NCBI GenBank assembly: GCA_017462735.1
Contig: JAFTQO010000007.1
Span: forward strand, 35,890-99,889
Direction: 5' to 3'
DNA length: 64,000 nt
From: Clostridia bacterium
GTDB lineage: Bacteria > Bacillota > Clostridia > Christensenellales > Borkfalkiaceae
Shown here: positions 1 through 7,334 of the stretch, in pieces
How the letters are laid out: each line of letters starts with the position of its first letter
Numbering within the stretch: the stretch's first letter is position 1
Notes under the pieces: generated by a model
The model's database searches: none
What the model saw: only the letters and a program-made list of their open reading frames with translations
What the model was told of the DNA's origin: nothing
Position numbers and translations under genes: made by a program

Positions 1-1652
1 AACGTGGCGAACTTTCCAAGTCGGACAAAGTGGATAAAGTGCTGACCAATAAATGGGCTGGTATTCCTATTTTTCTCGTCATTTTATTTGCGGTATTCCA
101 CGTAACTTTTAGTGAAAACTTTTTGTATTTAGGCAGTATTATTCCTGCGTTTGGAGATTGGTGCGAAGGGATAGCCGCGATGGAAAATCCTTGGCTGTCC
201 ATCTTCTTCTCAGGGGAAGGGTTCAACTCTCCCGGCGCGATACTATTCTATCTAATGGACGCATGTACGGCGACGGTGGGCGAGTGGATAAACCTCGGTC
301 TTACTAACGCAGGTGCAGCAAGTTGGGCAATAGGGCTCGTGTGCGACGGTATTTGGGGCGGTATAGCCGCAGTGCTTTCCTTCGTACCTCAAATTCTCGT
401 GCTCTTCCTCTGTTTCTCTATCTTGGAAGACAGCGGTTACATGGCGCGTGTAGCCTTTATTTTGGATAGAATTTTCCGTAGATTCGGTGTGTCGGGTAGA
501 GCGTTTATGCCTATGATTATGGGCTTTGGCTGTTCTATCCCCGCGATGATTAATACTCGTACTTTGGCGGACGAAAAGGAACGCACGGCAACCGTTCGCG
601 TCATTCCTTTCTTCTCCTGTGGCGCAAAAGCGCCCATCCTGACGGCAATCGCAGGCGCGATTATCGCGATGGGTACGGGTGTACAAAGCGAAGATTTAAT
701 CGTCTTCTCTATGTATCTTTTGGGTATGGTTGTGGCGATTATTTCCTTGCTTTTGATGCGCTCGACGACGATGCGTGGCGAAACTCCTCCTTTCGTAATG
801 GAGTTGCCCGCGTACCATATGCCCAGATTTAAAAACTTGATGATTCATCTCTGGGATAAACTTAAGCACTACGTTAAGAAAGCGTTTACCATTATCCTCG
901 TATCTTGTATCGTCATTTGGGTGCTCTCCAACTTCTCTTGGAACTGGACTTTCTTAATTAAGGATTGCGTAGAGTACGTTGAACTTGACAGTGGAGTGCT
1001 GATGTCTCTTGAACAATGGCTGGCTGCAAATCCCGGTATGGAATGGGAAGGCAACGTATTATTGATGCACGCGACGGAATGGAGCGCTCTTGGGTACGTG
1101 CTTCCTGGGGAATTGGTGGCGGCAAACATTTCGATGAACGAGAGTATTCTCGGCTCTATCGGTATGTTGATTCAGCCCATCTTCACGCCGCTTGGGTTTG
1201 GTTCGCAACTCGGCGCTTGGGGCTGGGTGTTTGCGGTGGCGGCGATCACGGGCTTGATTGCAAAAGAGAACGTCATTGCTACCTTCGGTTCGCTCGCGGC
1301 TTGTATTGCAGGCGGGATCATTGCCAGCGAGACGGGTGTAGAAGAAGTAGGCGCTATGATTACGGCGACGAATATTTCCGTACCTGCCCTCATCTCTTTC
1401 ATTATGTTCAATATGACGACCATCCCTTGCTTTGCGGCGGTGGCGTCGGCGAAAGGGGAACTCGGCAAAGGCAAATTCAAGTGGACGCTCGTATTCTGGC
1501 TCGTGGCTTCCTACCTCGTAGGTTGTATAGTATACACGATAGGCGCTTGGTGGTGGACGGCGTTCATCTGGGCGGCAGTAGTGGCGCTTACTGTAGTCGG
1601 TATTGTGTTGTATAACAAAAAAGCCGATAAAAAAGCAGCGCTTTTGAAATAA
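1..1652 (+). CDS. feoB: Ferrous iron transporter FeoB, C-terminal membrane part (5' truncated by window edge)
   Basis: This is the membrane part of FeoB, the GTP-driven Fe2+ importer of the inner membrane. The reading frame is already open at the window edge, with codons starting at base 3, so the cytosolic G domain lies outside. The visible ~550 residues hold about ten hydrophobic segments and the gate-type motif FSCGAKAPI near base 610, matching the conserved Cys-containing motif of the family. A GTG at base 30 is only an internal codon, not the start. The gene is followed 11 bp later by the small Cys-rich partner, an arrangement common for feoB in Firmicutes. Iron repression is likely from family knowledge, but the control region is not in view. 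Confidence 0.95.
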   Translation, partial: RGELSKSDKVDKVLTNKWAGIPIFLVILFAVFHVTFSENFLYLGSIIPAFGDWCEGIAAMENPWLSIFFSGEGFNSPGAILFYLMDACTATVGEWINLGLTNAGAASWAIGLVCDGIWGGIAAVLSFVPQILVLFLCFSILEDSGYMARVAFILDRIFRRFGVSGRAFMPMIMGFGCSIPAMINTRTLADEKERTATVRVIPFFSCGAKAPILTAIAGAIIAMGTGVQSEDLIVFSMYLLGMVVAIISLLLMRSTTMRGETPPFVMELPAYHMPRFKNLMIHLWDKLKHYVKKAFTIILVSCIVIWVLSNFSWNWTFLIKDCVEYVELDSGVLMSLEQWLAANPGMEWEGNVLLMHATEWSALGYVLPGELVAANISMNESILGSIGMLIQPIFTPLGFGSQLGAWGWVFAVAAITGLIAKENVIATFGSLAACIAGGIIASETGVEEVGAMITATNISVPALISFIMFNMTTIPCFAAVASAKGELGKGKFKWTLVFWLVASYLVGCIVYTIGAWWWTAFIWAAVVALTVVGIVLYNKKADKKAALLK

Positions 1653-1663
1653 CGGAAAAAGAT

Positions 1664-1843
1664 ATGAAACTAATTGACATTCTCATCATTGTATTGGCGG
1701 CGGTAGCGGTTGTAGGCGTGGTAACGGCGGCAATCATCCGCAAGAAAAAGGGCAAGACGGGCTGCGACTGTGGCTGCTCTTCCTGCGCAGGTTGTACTGC
1801 GTGCCATACGGCAAAAGACAAAGATAAAAACGCTGACGCATAA
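1664..1843 (+). CDS. FeoB-associated Cys-rich membrane protein (59 aa)
   Basis: This 59-residue protein has one N-terminal membrane segment (LIDILIIVLAAVAVVGVV), then a basic stretch (RKKKGK) and a short Cys cluster (CDCGCSSCAGCTAC) followed by a charged tail. That layout matches the small FeoB-associated Cys-rich proteins found next to feoB in anaerobic Firmicutes. The cysteines would face the cytosol and may bind iron released by FeoB, which is inference. It starts 11 bp after feoB and ends just before a terminator, so the two are co-transcribed. The ATG follows a weak purine-rich ribosome site (CGGAAAAAG). Confidence 0.9.
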   Translation: MKLIDILIIVLAAVAVVGVVTAAIIRKKKGKTGCDCGCSSCAGCTACHTAKDKDKNADA

Positions 1844-1880
1844 CCTCTCTTTCGCGTTAGCAAGATACTTTCGTTTGATG

Positions 1881-1922
1881 AAAAAGACGGAAACCCTGTG
1901 GGTCCCGTCTTTTTCTTTTTTT
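1881..1922. terminator. Bidirectional intrinsic terminator between feoB operon and spoVT
   Basis: The inverted repeat AAAAAGACGGaAACCC / GGGTcCCGTCTTTTT has a 3-nt loop and T-runs on both strands. It serves the converging feoB (plus) and spoVT (minus) transcripts. Confidence 0.85.
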
Positions 1923-1933
1923 GAAAAAATAAA

Positions 1934-2479
1934 TTATTCAAACTGGTTGGATAAAATATCCGCGGTAAGTTTTGCTAAATTGAGGTCGTTGGCGTCCATT
2001 TTCGCACCTTCTGTTTTGGACAGTAATACGACGGCGCCAAGGCAATCTCCGCCCATTACGATAGGGACGATAACTTGTGCAAATACCCCTGTTTCCCGTT
2101 CGATAGAGATAGGTAAAACGTCCCCGCCTTCAGCGGCGTTGGCAAGATAACTGCGGCGCTCTTTTAAAATTTTATCGAGGTCGTCGGAGATGCGTTTCCC
2201 TTTAAAATCCTTCTTCCCGTCGCCGTAAGCGTACAAAATTTCGTCTGTGTCTGCGATAACGGCAAGTTTCCCGCTAAGCGTATGCAAAGACCGCGCGGTG
2301 GCTTCGCTGAATCTTTCCAGCGTTGCGATAGGGGAGTATTTTTTCAAGGTTAACTCATCCCTGTCTGTAAAAATTTCCAAGGGGTCGCCTTCTTTGATAC
2401 GCAAAGTTCGGCGTATTTCTTTGGGGATGACTACCCGTCCCAACTCGTCTATTCTTCTCACAATACCCGTTGCTTTCAT
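1934..2479 (-). CDS. spoVT: Stage V sporulation protein T (SpoVT)
   Basis: SpoVT is a late forespore transcription regulator that tunes sigma-G dependent genes. The 181-residue protein has an N-terminal AbrB-type swapped-hairpin DNA-binding domain (MKATGIVRRIDELGRVVIPKEIRR, residues 1-50) and a C-terminal GAF-like domain (about 55-181), the standard length and order for the family. The ATG at 2479 was chosen because GGAGG sits 8 bp upstream and the family always begins MKATGIVRR. The longer open frame upstream has no ribosome site. A sigma-F/G-like promoter is seen just upstream. It marks the organism as a spore former. Confidence 0.96.
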   Translation of the reverse strand: MKATGIVRRIDELGRVVIPKEIRRTLRIKEGDPLEIFTDRDELTLKKYSPIATLERFSEATARSLHTLSGKLAVIADTDEILYAYGDGKKDFKGKRISDDLDKILKERRSYLANAAEGGDVLPISIERETGVFAQVIVPIVMGGDCLGAVVLLSKTEGAKMDANDLNLAKLTADILSNQFE

Positions 2480-2501
2480 AATTTTCCTCCAAGTTACTAA
2501 C

Positions 2502-2530
2502 AGTTTACACCGAAAAATGAAAAAATATAC
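2502..2530 (-). promoter_or_regulatory. Candidate sigma-F/sigma-G type promoter for spoVT
   Basis: Reading the minus strand, GTATA is followed after 15 bp by GTGTAAACT. This fits the forespore sigma-F/G pattern (GYATA, 15 bp, GGNNANANT) with one mismatch in the -10. spoVT is forespore-expressed in Bacillus, which supports the call, but no transcript data are available. Confidence 0.45.
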
Positions 2531-2611
2531 ATCGGGAAAGATTCTATCTATTTCAATTTGATGGAGCAATATGCGAAAACGTGGGCTGTGAGTACGATGA
2601 ATACGACAAAT

Positions 2612-2644
2612 AAAAAACAGCGAAGTCCCTGAAGGATTTCGCTG
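2612..2644 (-). terminator. Intrinsic terminator (minus strand)
   Basis: On the minus strand CAGCGAAATCC, loop TTCA, GGGACTTCGCTG is followed by TTTTTTAT. It lies just downstream of the tRNA 3'-end relic rather than of any intact gene. Confidence 0.65.
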
Positions 2645-2645
2645 C

Positions 2646-2673
2646 TTTTGGTGCAGAGGGCAGGAATTGCGCC
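2646..2673 (-). other. Relic of a tRNA 3' end (or integration-site scar)
   Basis: The stretch TTTTGGTGCAGAGGGCAGGAATTGCGCC is a degenerate copy of the 3' end of the tRNA-Leu gene at 2763-2790, with the TTTTGGTGC and CAGGAATTG blocks intact. On the minus strand it still encodes CCA and a T-arm-like hairpin. There is no 5' half. It could be a tRNA duplicate in decay or the att scar left by an excised element. Confidence 0.5.
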
Positions 2674-2716
2674 CCATTTACGCCCCATTTTTTGAAAATA
2701 AAAAGGTTGCGAAAGG

Positions 2717-2745
2717 CAAAAAAACGGGCAAAAATGCCCGTTTTT
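2717..2745 (-). terminator. Terminator of tRNA-Leu
   Basis: On the minus strand the stem CGGGCA/TGCCCG is flanked by A- and T-runs, 20 bp downstream of the tRNA. A second CGGGCAAAAATG copy lies between it and the tRNA. Confidence 0.75.
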
Positions 2746-2765
2746 GGTTCATTTTTGCCCGTTTT

Positions 2766-2850
2766 TGGTGCGGTCGACAGGAATTGAACCTGCATGGAGT
2801 TACCCACAAGATCCTTAGTCTTGCGCGTCTGCCAGTTCCGCCACGACCGC
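2766..2850 (-). tRNA. tRNA-Leu (anticodon AAG)
   Basis: The minus strand folds as a class II tRNA. The acceptor GCGGTCG pairs with CGACCGC, the anticodon stem CAAGA/TCTTG carries loop CTAAGGA (anticodon AAG), there is a long variable arm, and the T-arm is GCAGG-TTCAATT-CCTGT. Discriminator A is followed by an encoded CCA. Confidence 0.95.
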
Positions 2851-2863
2851 GTTAACGAAGACT

Positions 2864-2892
2864 ATTATACCCTAACCCCGTCCCTTTGTCAA
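2864..2892 (-). promoter_or_regulatory. Sigma-A promoter of tRNA-Leu
   Basis: On the minus strand TTGACA, a 17-bp spacer, then TATAAT: a perfect consensus 14 bp upstream of the tRNA. Confidence 0.9.
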
Positions 2893-2978
2893 CTCATTTT
2901 TATCCCCCTTTATAAACTTTTTCAAAAATTATTTTATTCTTGCTTTTTCTGTAAAAGTTCTTGTTTTTGCAAAAAGGC

Positions 2979-3007
2979 TTGACAAACGAGCAGACGGTTT
3001 TTATAAT
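2979..3007 (+). promoter_or_regulatory. Sigma-A promoter of the small lipoprotein gene
   Basis: TTGACA at 2979 and TATAAT at 3002 have a 17-bp spacer and lie 22 bp before the GTG start. Confidence 0.88.
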
Positions 3008-3029
3008 AAAAAAGAACAGGAGGGCGACG

Positions 3030-3416
3030 GTGAAAAAGTGGAAGGCTGTGATTACAGCGTGTATCGTTACGATTTTTATGGCATTGTGCGTGGGTTGCAG
3101 CGCGAAACCGCCTGACGACGGGGCAAAAAGAGAAAGTATTACGTATACGGCGTCCGCGGCAGGGTTGGAGTATCCTCTTCCAGAGTCTTTATTTTTAGAG
3201 GACGGCAATTATCCTAAGACGTATGTTTGCGGGGAAGAAAGTACAATCTCTCCTTTGAAAAATTCTTGCGTGGACGGACAATACGAATATACTTTCCACG
3301 GCTGGTATTGGGACGTGAGTTGCACGCAACCGTTTGAAAAAATCCCTGAAACTAGCGAAACTCCCGTGGTTTTGTATGCAAAACTTTCCATTGTAGGCTG
3401 GTCGGGACGACTGTAA
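3030..3416 (+). CDS. Small secreted lipoprotein with a Listeria-Bacteroides-type repeat
   Basis: This 128-residue protein begins with a basic, hydrophobic signal ending in CVGC, a plausible lipobox, so the mature form would be lipid-anchored outside the membrane. Residues about 80-125 (YEYTFHGWYWDVSCTQPF..., then VVLYAKL) match the beta-grasp InlB-B/Flg_new type repeat also found in the proteins at 49,179 and 59,192. The GTG at 3030 is preferred over the earlier in-frame codon because AGGAGG lies 7 bp upstream and the signal peptide begins there. It is monocistronic, with its own promoter and terminator. The function is not known. Confidence 0.75.
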   Translation: MKKWKAVITACIVTIFMALCVGCSAKPPDDGAKRESITYTASAAGLEYPLPESLFLEDGNYPKTYVCGEESTISPLKNSCVDGQYEYTFHGWYWDVSCTQPFEKIPETSETPVVLYAKLSIVGWSGRL

Positions 3417-3450
3417 TGCAACCTCGCAAAAAATAAAAGAATGACTGAAT

Positions 3451-3478
3451 AAGACGCCTGTTTCAGGGCGTCTTTTTT
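3451..3478 (+). terminator. Intrinsic terminator
   Basis: AAGACGCC, a 6-7 nt loop, GGGCGTCTT, then TTTTT. It ends the small lipoprotein transcript. Confidence 0.88.
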
Positions 3479-3526
3479 CGTCGAGAAACCTTCTTAAAGA
3501 AAATTATGAAAAATTTATGAAATATA

Positions 3527-3555
3527 TTGACATTGTGAAATTTGTGTGATATAAT
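3527..3555 (+). promoter_or_regulatory. Main promoter of the fructan operon
   Basis: TTGACA at 3527 and TATAAT at 3550 have a 17-bp spacer. The predicted start near 3562 lies 34 bp before the LacI-type operator, so a bound repressor would act as a roadblock. The transcript has a leader of about 185 nt. Confidence 0.88.
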
Positions 3556-3595
3556 CAAAACAGCGGAGAATCATTTCTCTTTTCTTGTAAAAGAA

Positions 3596-3613
3596 TTTGG
3601 AAACGATTCCAAA
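3596..3613. promoter_or_regulatory. LacI-family operator, copy 1
   Basis: TTTGGAAACGATTCCAAA has perfect 7-bp arms around ACGA. It shares TTGGAAACGRTTCCAA with copy 2 at 7304. The operon encodes a LacI protein (10,900), the obvious candidate to bind both, which is inference. Confidence 0.8.
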
Positions 3614-3617
3614 AAAT

Positions 3618-3710
3618 AAAAGAAACAATTTGCAAAAATTTGTTTCTTTTTACAAAAAGAAAGGCTAAGTCACAACGCACTCCTTGCAGTCGTTTGTAGT
3701 GACTTAGCCT
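3618..3710 (+). promoter_or_regulatory. Structured 5' leader of the fructan operon (two hairpins)
   Basis: Hairpin one pairs AAAAGAAACAA (3618-3628) with TTGTTTCTTTT (3640-3650). Hairpin two has a perfect 12-bp stem AGGCTAAGTCAC / GTGACTTAGCCT (3662-3673, 3699-3710), and its loop folds further (AACG..ACT/AGT..CGTT). Neither is followed by a proper T-run, so they are not plain terminators. They sit between the operator and the first ribosome site and may protect or regulate the mRNA. Confidence 0.6.
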
Positions 3711-3747
3711 ATATAAAAAAACTTGATAGAAATAAGGAGGATGTATC

Positions 3748-3879
3748 ATGAAAGGTAGGCTAGTTTACAAAACGCCGACGATTGAAGTGATAGAATGGGA
3801 TGAGCAAGACGTCATCACGTCGTCGTACGACAAAGGCGAAAACGACATTTTCTTTGGTTTAACGGGGGAATGGGTATGA
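3748..3879 (+). CDS. 43-aa conserved-type small protein heading the fructan operon
   Basis: The 43-residue product begins MKGRLVYKTPTIEVIEWDEQ and continues DVITSSYDKGENDIFFGLTGEWV. It has an excellent ribosome site (AAGGAGG, 6 bp spacing). It resembles short Clostridial proteins of the type 'YEKPxIEVIEFDxEDVITTS', which have no assigned function. It has no signal peptide or membrane segment. Its stop overlaps the start of the next gene (ATGA at 3876), so translation is probably coupled. It may be a translation-initiating leader peptide for the secreted protein that follows, or a small protein in its own right. The sequence cannot decide between these. Confidence 0.75.
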   Translation: MKGRLVYKTPTIEVIEWDEQDVITSSYDKGENDIFFGLTGEWV

Positions 3880-6347
3880 TGAAGAAAAAGAACGTATTCA
3901 TGTTAGTTGCATTATTGGCTTCGGCGACGCTTACTGCGGGTGCGTTGACGATTCACACGGCGTCGGCTACTACGGGCGAAGGATTCTCGGTGGCAGATTT
4001 CCAAATGTTGGAAGGCGCCAGCGTTAGATATAGCCTTACGGCAGAGACGGAAGAAGAGCGTTACAACGACAGCGGGATCCGTTTCCACGCGGTATTGCCT
4101 ACGACGACCTACGAAGGGTACGAGGCGGCGGAAGCGGACGGCACGGTTAACGTGTCTTACGGGATGATTATCGCCCCTTACAGTTATTATAAGAATTTCG
4201 CGGAAATCAACGCAGCAAGCGTCTTCGGGGAAGGCGGCGAAAAGAAATATTATTATAGCGGCGAAGAAAGCGCGGACGGTCAAAAGCAAATCATCAATAT
4301 CACGTACGATAGGTTGGAAGCGTCTACGGAAGTAGGGTACGAAAACTATCACGAAATCAAAGGTTCCATCACCAAGATTTTGGATACCAACTACGCGACG
4401 GAATTTATCGGTCGCGCGTACGTAAAATACGAGGTAAACGGCGTGGCGCAATACGACTTTGCCGAATACTTAGACGGAGACGCGTCCAACACCGCACGTT
4501 CTGCTGCGTACGTGGCACAACTTGCCGAAGAACAAAACTTGGATTATGCAGATTGGCTGAAAACGACCTATCTTGCTCCCGTGACGACGCAAGCGACGAC
4601 GTACACGGTGGAAACGTACGTAGGCGACACCTGCGTCAAGACGGAAAAAAGAGACGCGACCATCAATCAAACGTTGACGGACGTCAAAGTAAAAGAATAT
4701 GAAGGCTTTGAGGTTGTTGACGCGGAAGTGACGGGCAAAGTGTATGCCAACGGCAGATTGACCCTCAAACATGTCTATCAAGAAATTGAGGGCTTGAACT
4801 ACCAAGTCAAGAACGGCGACTTTGAAACGGGCGACTTGACCGATTGGACGCTTAACGGCAATATCGGCGCGGTATCCAGCGAAACCAATTATTGGAGAGG
4901 CGACGCTTTGAGCGCGGAGGGTTTCCCTTTCGGGTTGGACGGTACCTATATGTTCAGCGCGTATGAAGGCGCAGAGTTGGAAAAGAATAAAGGCACTTTA
5001 ACGTCCTCTACGTTCACCGTTTCGGAAAGCGGTTGGATTACATATAAACTCGGTGGCGCGAAAAATAATCTCTACGTCTACATTGACGTGGTAGAAGCGG
5101 CGACGGGCAAGATTTTACATCGCTACTCCAACCAAAACCATAAGTATGAAGTAGTGGATGGGGTACAGTTGGGTTGTGAACTGAACGCATACAAAGCCAA
5201 CTTGCAAGATTGTATCGGCAAAGAAGTATATCTTCGCGTGAGCGATTTTGGAAGCTCGGGCTTCGGCTTGTTCTTCTTGGACAGCGTAGACACGTTGCAT
5301 TTGGCGGAACCTCAAGAGGGCTTTACGCTGGCTAGCGAAGTAGAACATCAAGCGACCATTTACGACTTGTACAACGGCAACTTTGATAAAGGCATGGACG
5401 GCTGGGTAAAGGCTGGCGACATCGGTGACATAAGAAACAATTCGACTTATTGGGAAACTCGTCCTTTTGAAAACGTAGGCAATTTCTTCTCCGCATACGA
5501 CCCTGACGTAGAAGGGGGCAAAGGGACGTTGACTTCCAACGTATTCGAAATTGGCGGTTGTGGTTATATCACCTATCGTATCGGTGGTATCAAGAATCCC
5601 GACCAAGTGTATATGGAAGTTATCGACGCGGTTACGGGCGTCAAATACGGGCATTTCTATAACGAATTTATCAACGATTGTACGTTGGTAAGTTATAAGG
5701 CAGACTTGTCGGCGTATATCGGCAAACTCGTATATATCAATTTCGTGGATAACGCAACGGGCGACTACGGCTTGATTTTCTGCGACGAATTCGTTACCTA
5801 TTATGAAAACGTAGAGGACGTACCTGCGTACAACGTAGCCGGCAATAAAGTAGAAAGTATCTACAACGTCATGAACGGCGGCTTTGAAACGGGCAACTTG
5901 CTCGGCTGGACTTTGGTTTCCGGCGAAGTTCCTGGTAGAGTCACGGATATCGATTATTTCTGGAACGACGTAAACCGCGTAATCGGCAAGGACGGCAACT
6001 ACTCGTTCACGGGTGTAGAAATCAACCCCGACAACGGCAACTTAGAAGGTTTGACGGGTACCCTTCGCAGTAACACTTTCGTTTTGAAAGCGAGCAGTTC
6101 CATTTCCTTTAAGATGGGTGGTAGCGGCGCTGACCGTCAAGACGTATGCTTGCGTATCGTCAACGCATTGACGGGCGAAGTAGTGGTTTGGTACTCCAAC
6201 CCTGATTTCAGGGATGCGACCCTCAACGCCTACACGTACGATATTTCTAATGCAACGGATATGGTTTGTTACGTAGAAATCGTGGACAATGCAACCTCCA
6301 ACTGGGGCTTGCTTGGCTTAGACAGCATCAACGTATTTCAAAAATAA
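3876..6347 (+). CDS. Secreted multi-repeat protein, putative fructan-binding surface protein
   Basis: A protein of about 823 residues with a Sec signal peptide (MMKKKNVFMLVALLASATLT, cleavage near TASA). Residues about 35-220 form a domain I do not recognise (motif SGIRFHAVLPTTTYEGY). Three repeats of 165-185 residues follow, starting near residues 308, 495 and 662. Each begins YxVxNGxFETGxLxGWT, carries a KGTLxSxxFxVxGSGxIxYKxGG core, and ends with YKADLSxYIGKxVYxxxVDNA. The pattern suggests a beta-sandwich carbohydrate-binding module. The same repeat builds the lipoprotein at 17,899. Start 3876 gives an ATGA overlap with the small gene and good spacing from GGGGG; 3870 and 3879 are alternatives. 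There is no anchor. Binding of fructan is inferred from the operon. Confidence 0.8.
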   Translation: MMKKKNVFMLVALLASATLTAGALTIHTASATTGEGFSVADFQMLEGASVRYSLTAETEEERYNDSGIRFHAVLPTTTYEGYEAAEADGTVNVSYGMIIAPYSYYKNFAEINAASVFGEGGEKKYYYSGEESADGQKQIINITYDRLEASTEVGYENYHEIKGSITKILDTNYATEFIGRAYVKYEVNGVAQYDFAEYLDGDASNTARSAAYVAQLAEEQNLDYADWLKTTYLAPVTTQATTYTVETYVGDTCVKTEKRDATINQTLTDVKVKEYEGFEVVDAEVTGKVYANGRLTLKHVYQEIEGLNYQVKNGDFETGDLTDWTLNGNIGAVSSETNYWRGDALSAEGFPFGLDGTYMFSAYEGAELEKNKGTLTSSTFTVSESGWITYKLGGAKNNLYVYIDVVEAATGKILHRYSNQNHKYEVVDGVQLGCELNAYKANLQDCIGKEVYLRVSDFGSSGFGLFFLDSVDTLHLAEPQEGFTLASEVEHQATIYDLYNGNFDKGMDGWVKAGDIGDIRNNSTYWETRPFENVGNFFSAYDPDVEGGKGTLTSNVFEIGGCGYITYRIGGIKNPDQVYMEVIDAVTGVKYGHFYNEFINDCTLVSYKADLSAYIGKLVYINFVDNATGDYGLIFCDEFVTYYENVEDVPAYNVAGNKVESIYNVMNGGFETGNLLGWTLVSGEVPGRVTDIDYFWNDVNRVIGKDGNYSFTGVEINPDNGNLEGLTGTLRSNTFVLKASSSISFKMGGSGADRQDVCLRIVNALTGEVVVWYSNPDFRDATLNAYTYDISNATDMVCYVEIVDNATSNWGLLGLDSINVFQK

Positions 6348-6363
6348 TTTGGAGTAATAGCAA

Positions 6364-7281
6364 ATGATACTTTGTGTCGGTGAAATACTCGTCGATATGA
6401 TAGGAGGCGAGAAAGACGGAAGTTTTTGTTACGAGAGGAAAGCAGGCGGCGCACCTTTTAACGTCGCCTGCGCCGTAAAAAAATTCGGCGCGGACAGCGG
6501 TTTTGTTGGTTGCGTCGGCGAGGACACGGTAGGCTCGTTTTTAGAAAAATTCGTCGAAAAGCAATCTCTTACCTGCGCGTATATAAAGAAAGACGCGCGC
6601 GTAAATACGACGCTTGCCTTTGTAGACTTGGACGAAAACGGGGAAAGAAGTTTTTGTTTCTATCGCAAAAACACGGCGGACTATCAGTTGCCGCCCGTGC
6701 CCGTTGATATCTTTAACAAGGCGAAAATCGTACATATCGGGTCGCTTATGCTTAGCGAGCCTATCGGGAAAAAATACGCGGTTGCCTTGGCGAAAAAAGC
6801 GAAAAAGGCGGGCAAACTCGTCAGTTTCGACGTCAATTTCCGCGATGATATTTTCCGTGACAGACAGGCGGCGGTCAAAGTGTATAGCAAGATGATTCAA
6901 CTTGCCGATATCGTCAAATTTTCGGAAGACGAAGTAGAGATTTTCGGGCAAGATTACGTGAAAAACGCGCTGTATTATAAATTAGTGTGTCTTTCCCTTG
7001 GCGGTGCAGGCAGTCGTTGGCAATACCGCGGGCAGAGCAATCAAGTGCCTACGGTCCCTGTCAAACCGATTGACACAACGGGGGCAGGCGACGCTTTTTA
7101 CGCAGGCGTTTTGTCCAGATTGGTAGGGGTAGACCGCGCCGATTGGACGGCTGAAACGCTGGATAGCGCGTTCCGTTTCGGCAACGTATGCGGCGCGCTC
7201 AACACCTTGGGCAAAGGGGCGATTGACCACTTGCCCACGATAGAAGAAATTGAAAAGAAATTAACAGAGGAAGGGCGTTAA
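6364..7281 (+). CDS. scrK: Fructokinase, PfkB/ribokinase family
   Basis: This 305-residue cytosolic kinase would phosphorylate fructose to fructose 6-phosphate. It shows the PfkB family marks: the N-terminal substrate-side signature GGAPFNVACAVKKFGADSGFVGCVG (residues about 30-55) and the C-terminal DTTGAGDAFYAGVL motif (about 238-250), where the Asp of GAGD is the catalytic base. Length is normal for bacterial fructokinases. It lies 16 bp after the secreted repeat protein and before the large GH32 enzyme, and the second LacI operator follows it. The operon context supports fructose rather than other sugars as substrate. Confidence 0.9.
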   Translation: MILCVGEILVDMIGGEKDGSFCYERKAGGAPFNVACAVKKFGADSGFVGCVGEDTVGSFLEKFVEKQSLTCAYIKKDARVNTTLAFVDLDENGERSFCFYRKNTADYQLPPVPVDIFNKAKIVHIGSLMLSEPIGKKYAVALAKKAKKAGKLVSFDVNFRDDIFRDRQAAVKVYSKMIQLADIVKFSEDEVEIFGQDYVKNALYYKLVCLSLGGAGSRWQYRGQSNQVPTVPVKPIDTTGAGDAFYAGVLSRLVGVDRADWTAETLDSAFRFGNVCGALNTLGKGAIDHLPTIEEIEKKLTEEGR

Positions 7282-7303
7282 ACGCCTTTTCTATGGGTAA
7301 AAA

Positions 7304-7319
7304 TTGGAAACGGTTCCAA
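7304..7319. promoter_or_regulatory. LacI-family operator, copy 2
   Basis: TTGGAAACGGTTCCAA lies in the 53-bp gap before the large GH32 gene and only 5 bp before its ribosome site. No clear promoter is seen in the gap, so the site may control an internal promoter in the end of the kinase gene or act as an internal roadblock. Confidence 0.78.
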
Positions 7320-7334
7320 GTATTGGAGGAGAAC

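Noticed and set aside
2553-2807. An 84-codon minus-strand frame across the tRNA-Leu gene
   Set aside because: It overlaps the tRNA, its terminator and the relic, and has the usual look of a frame read through a tRNA.
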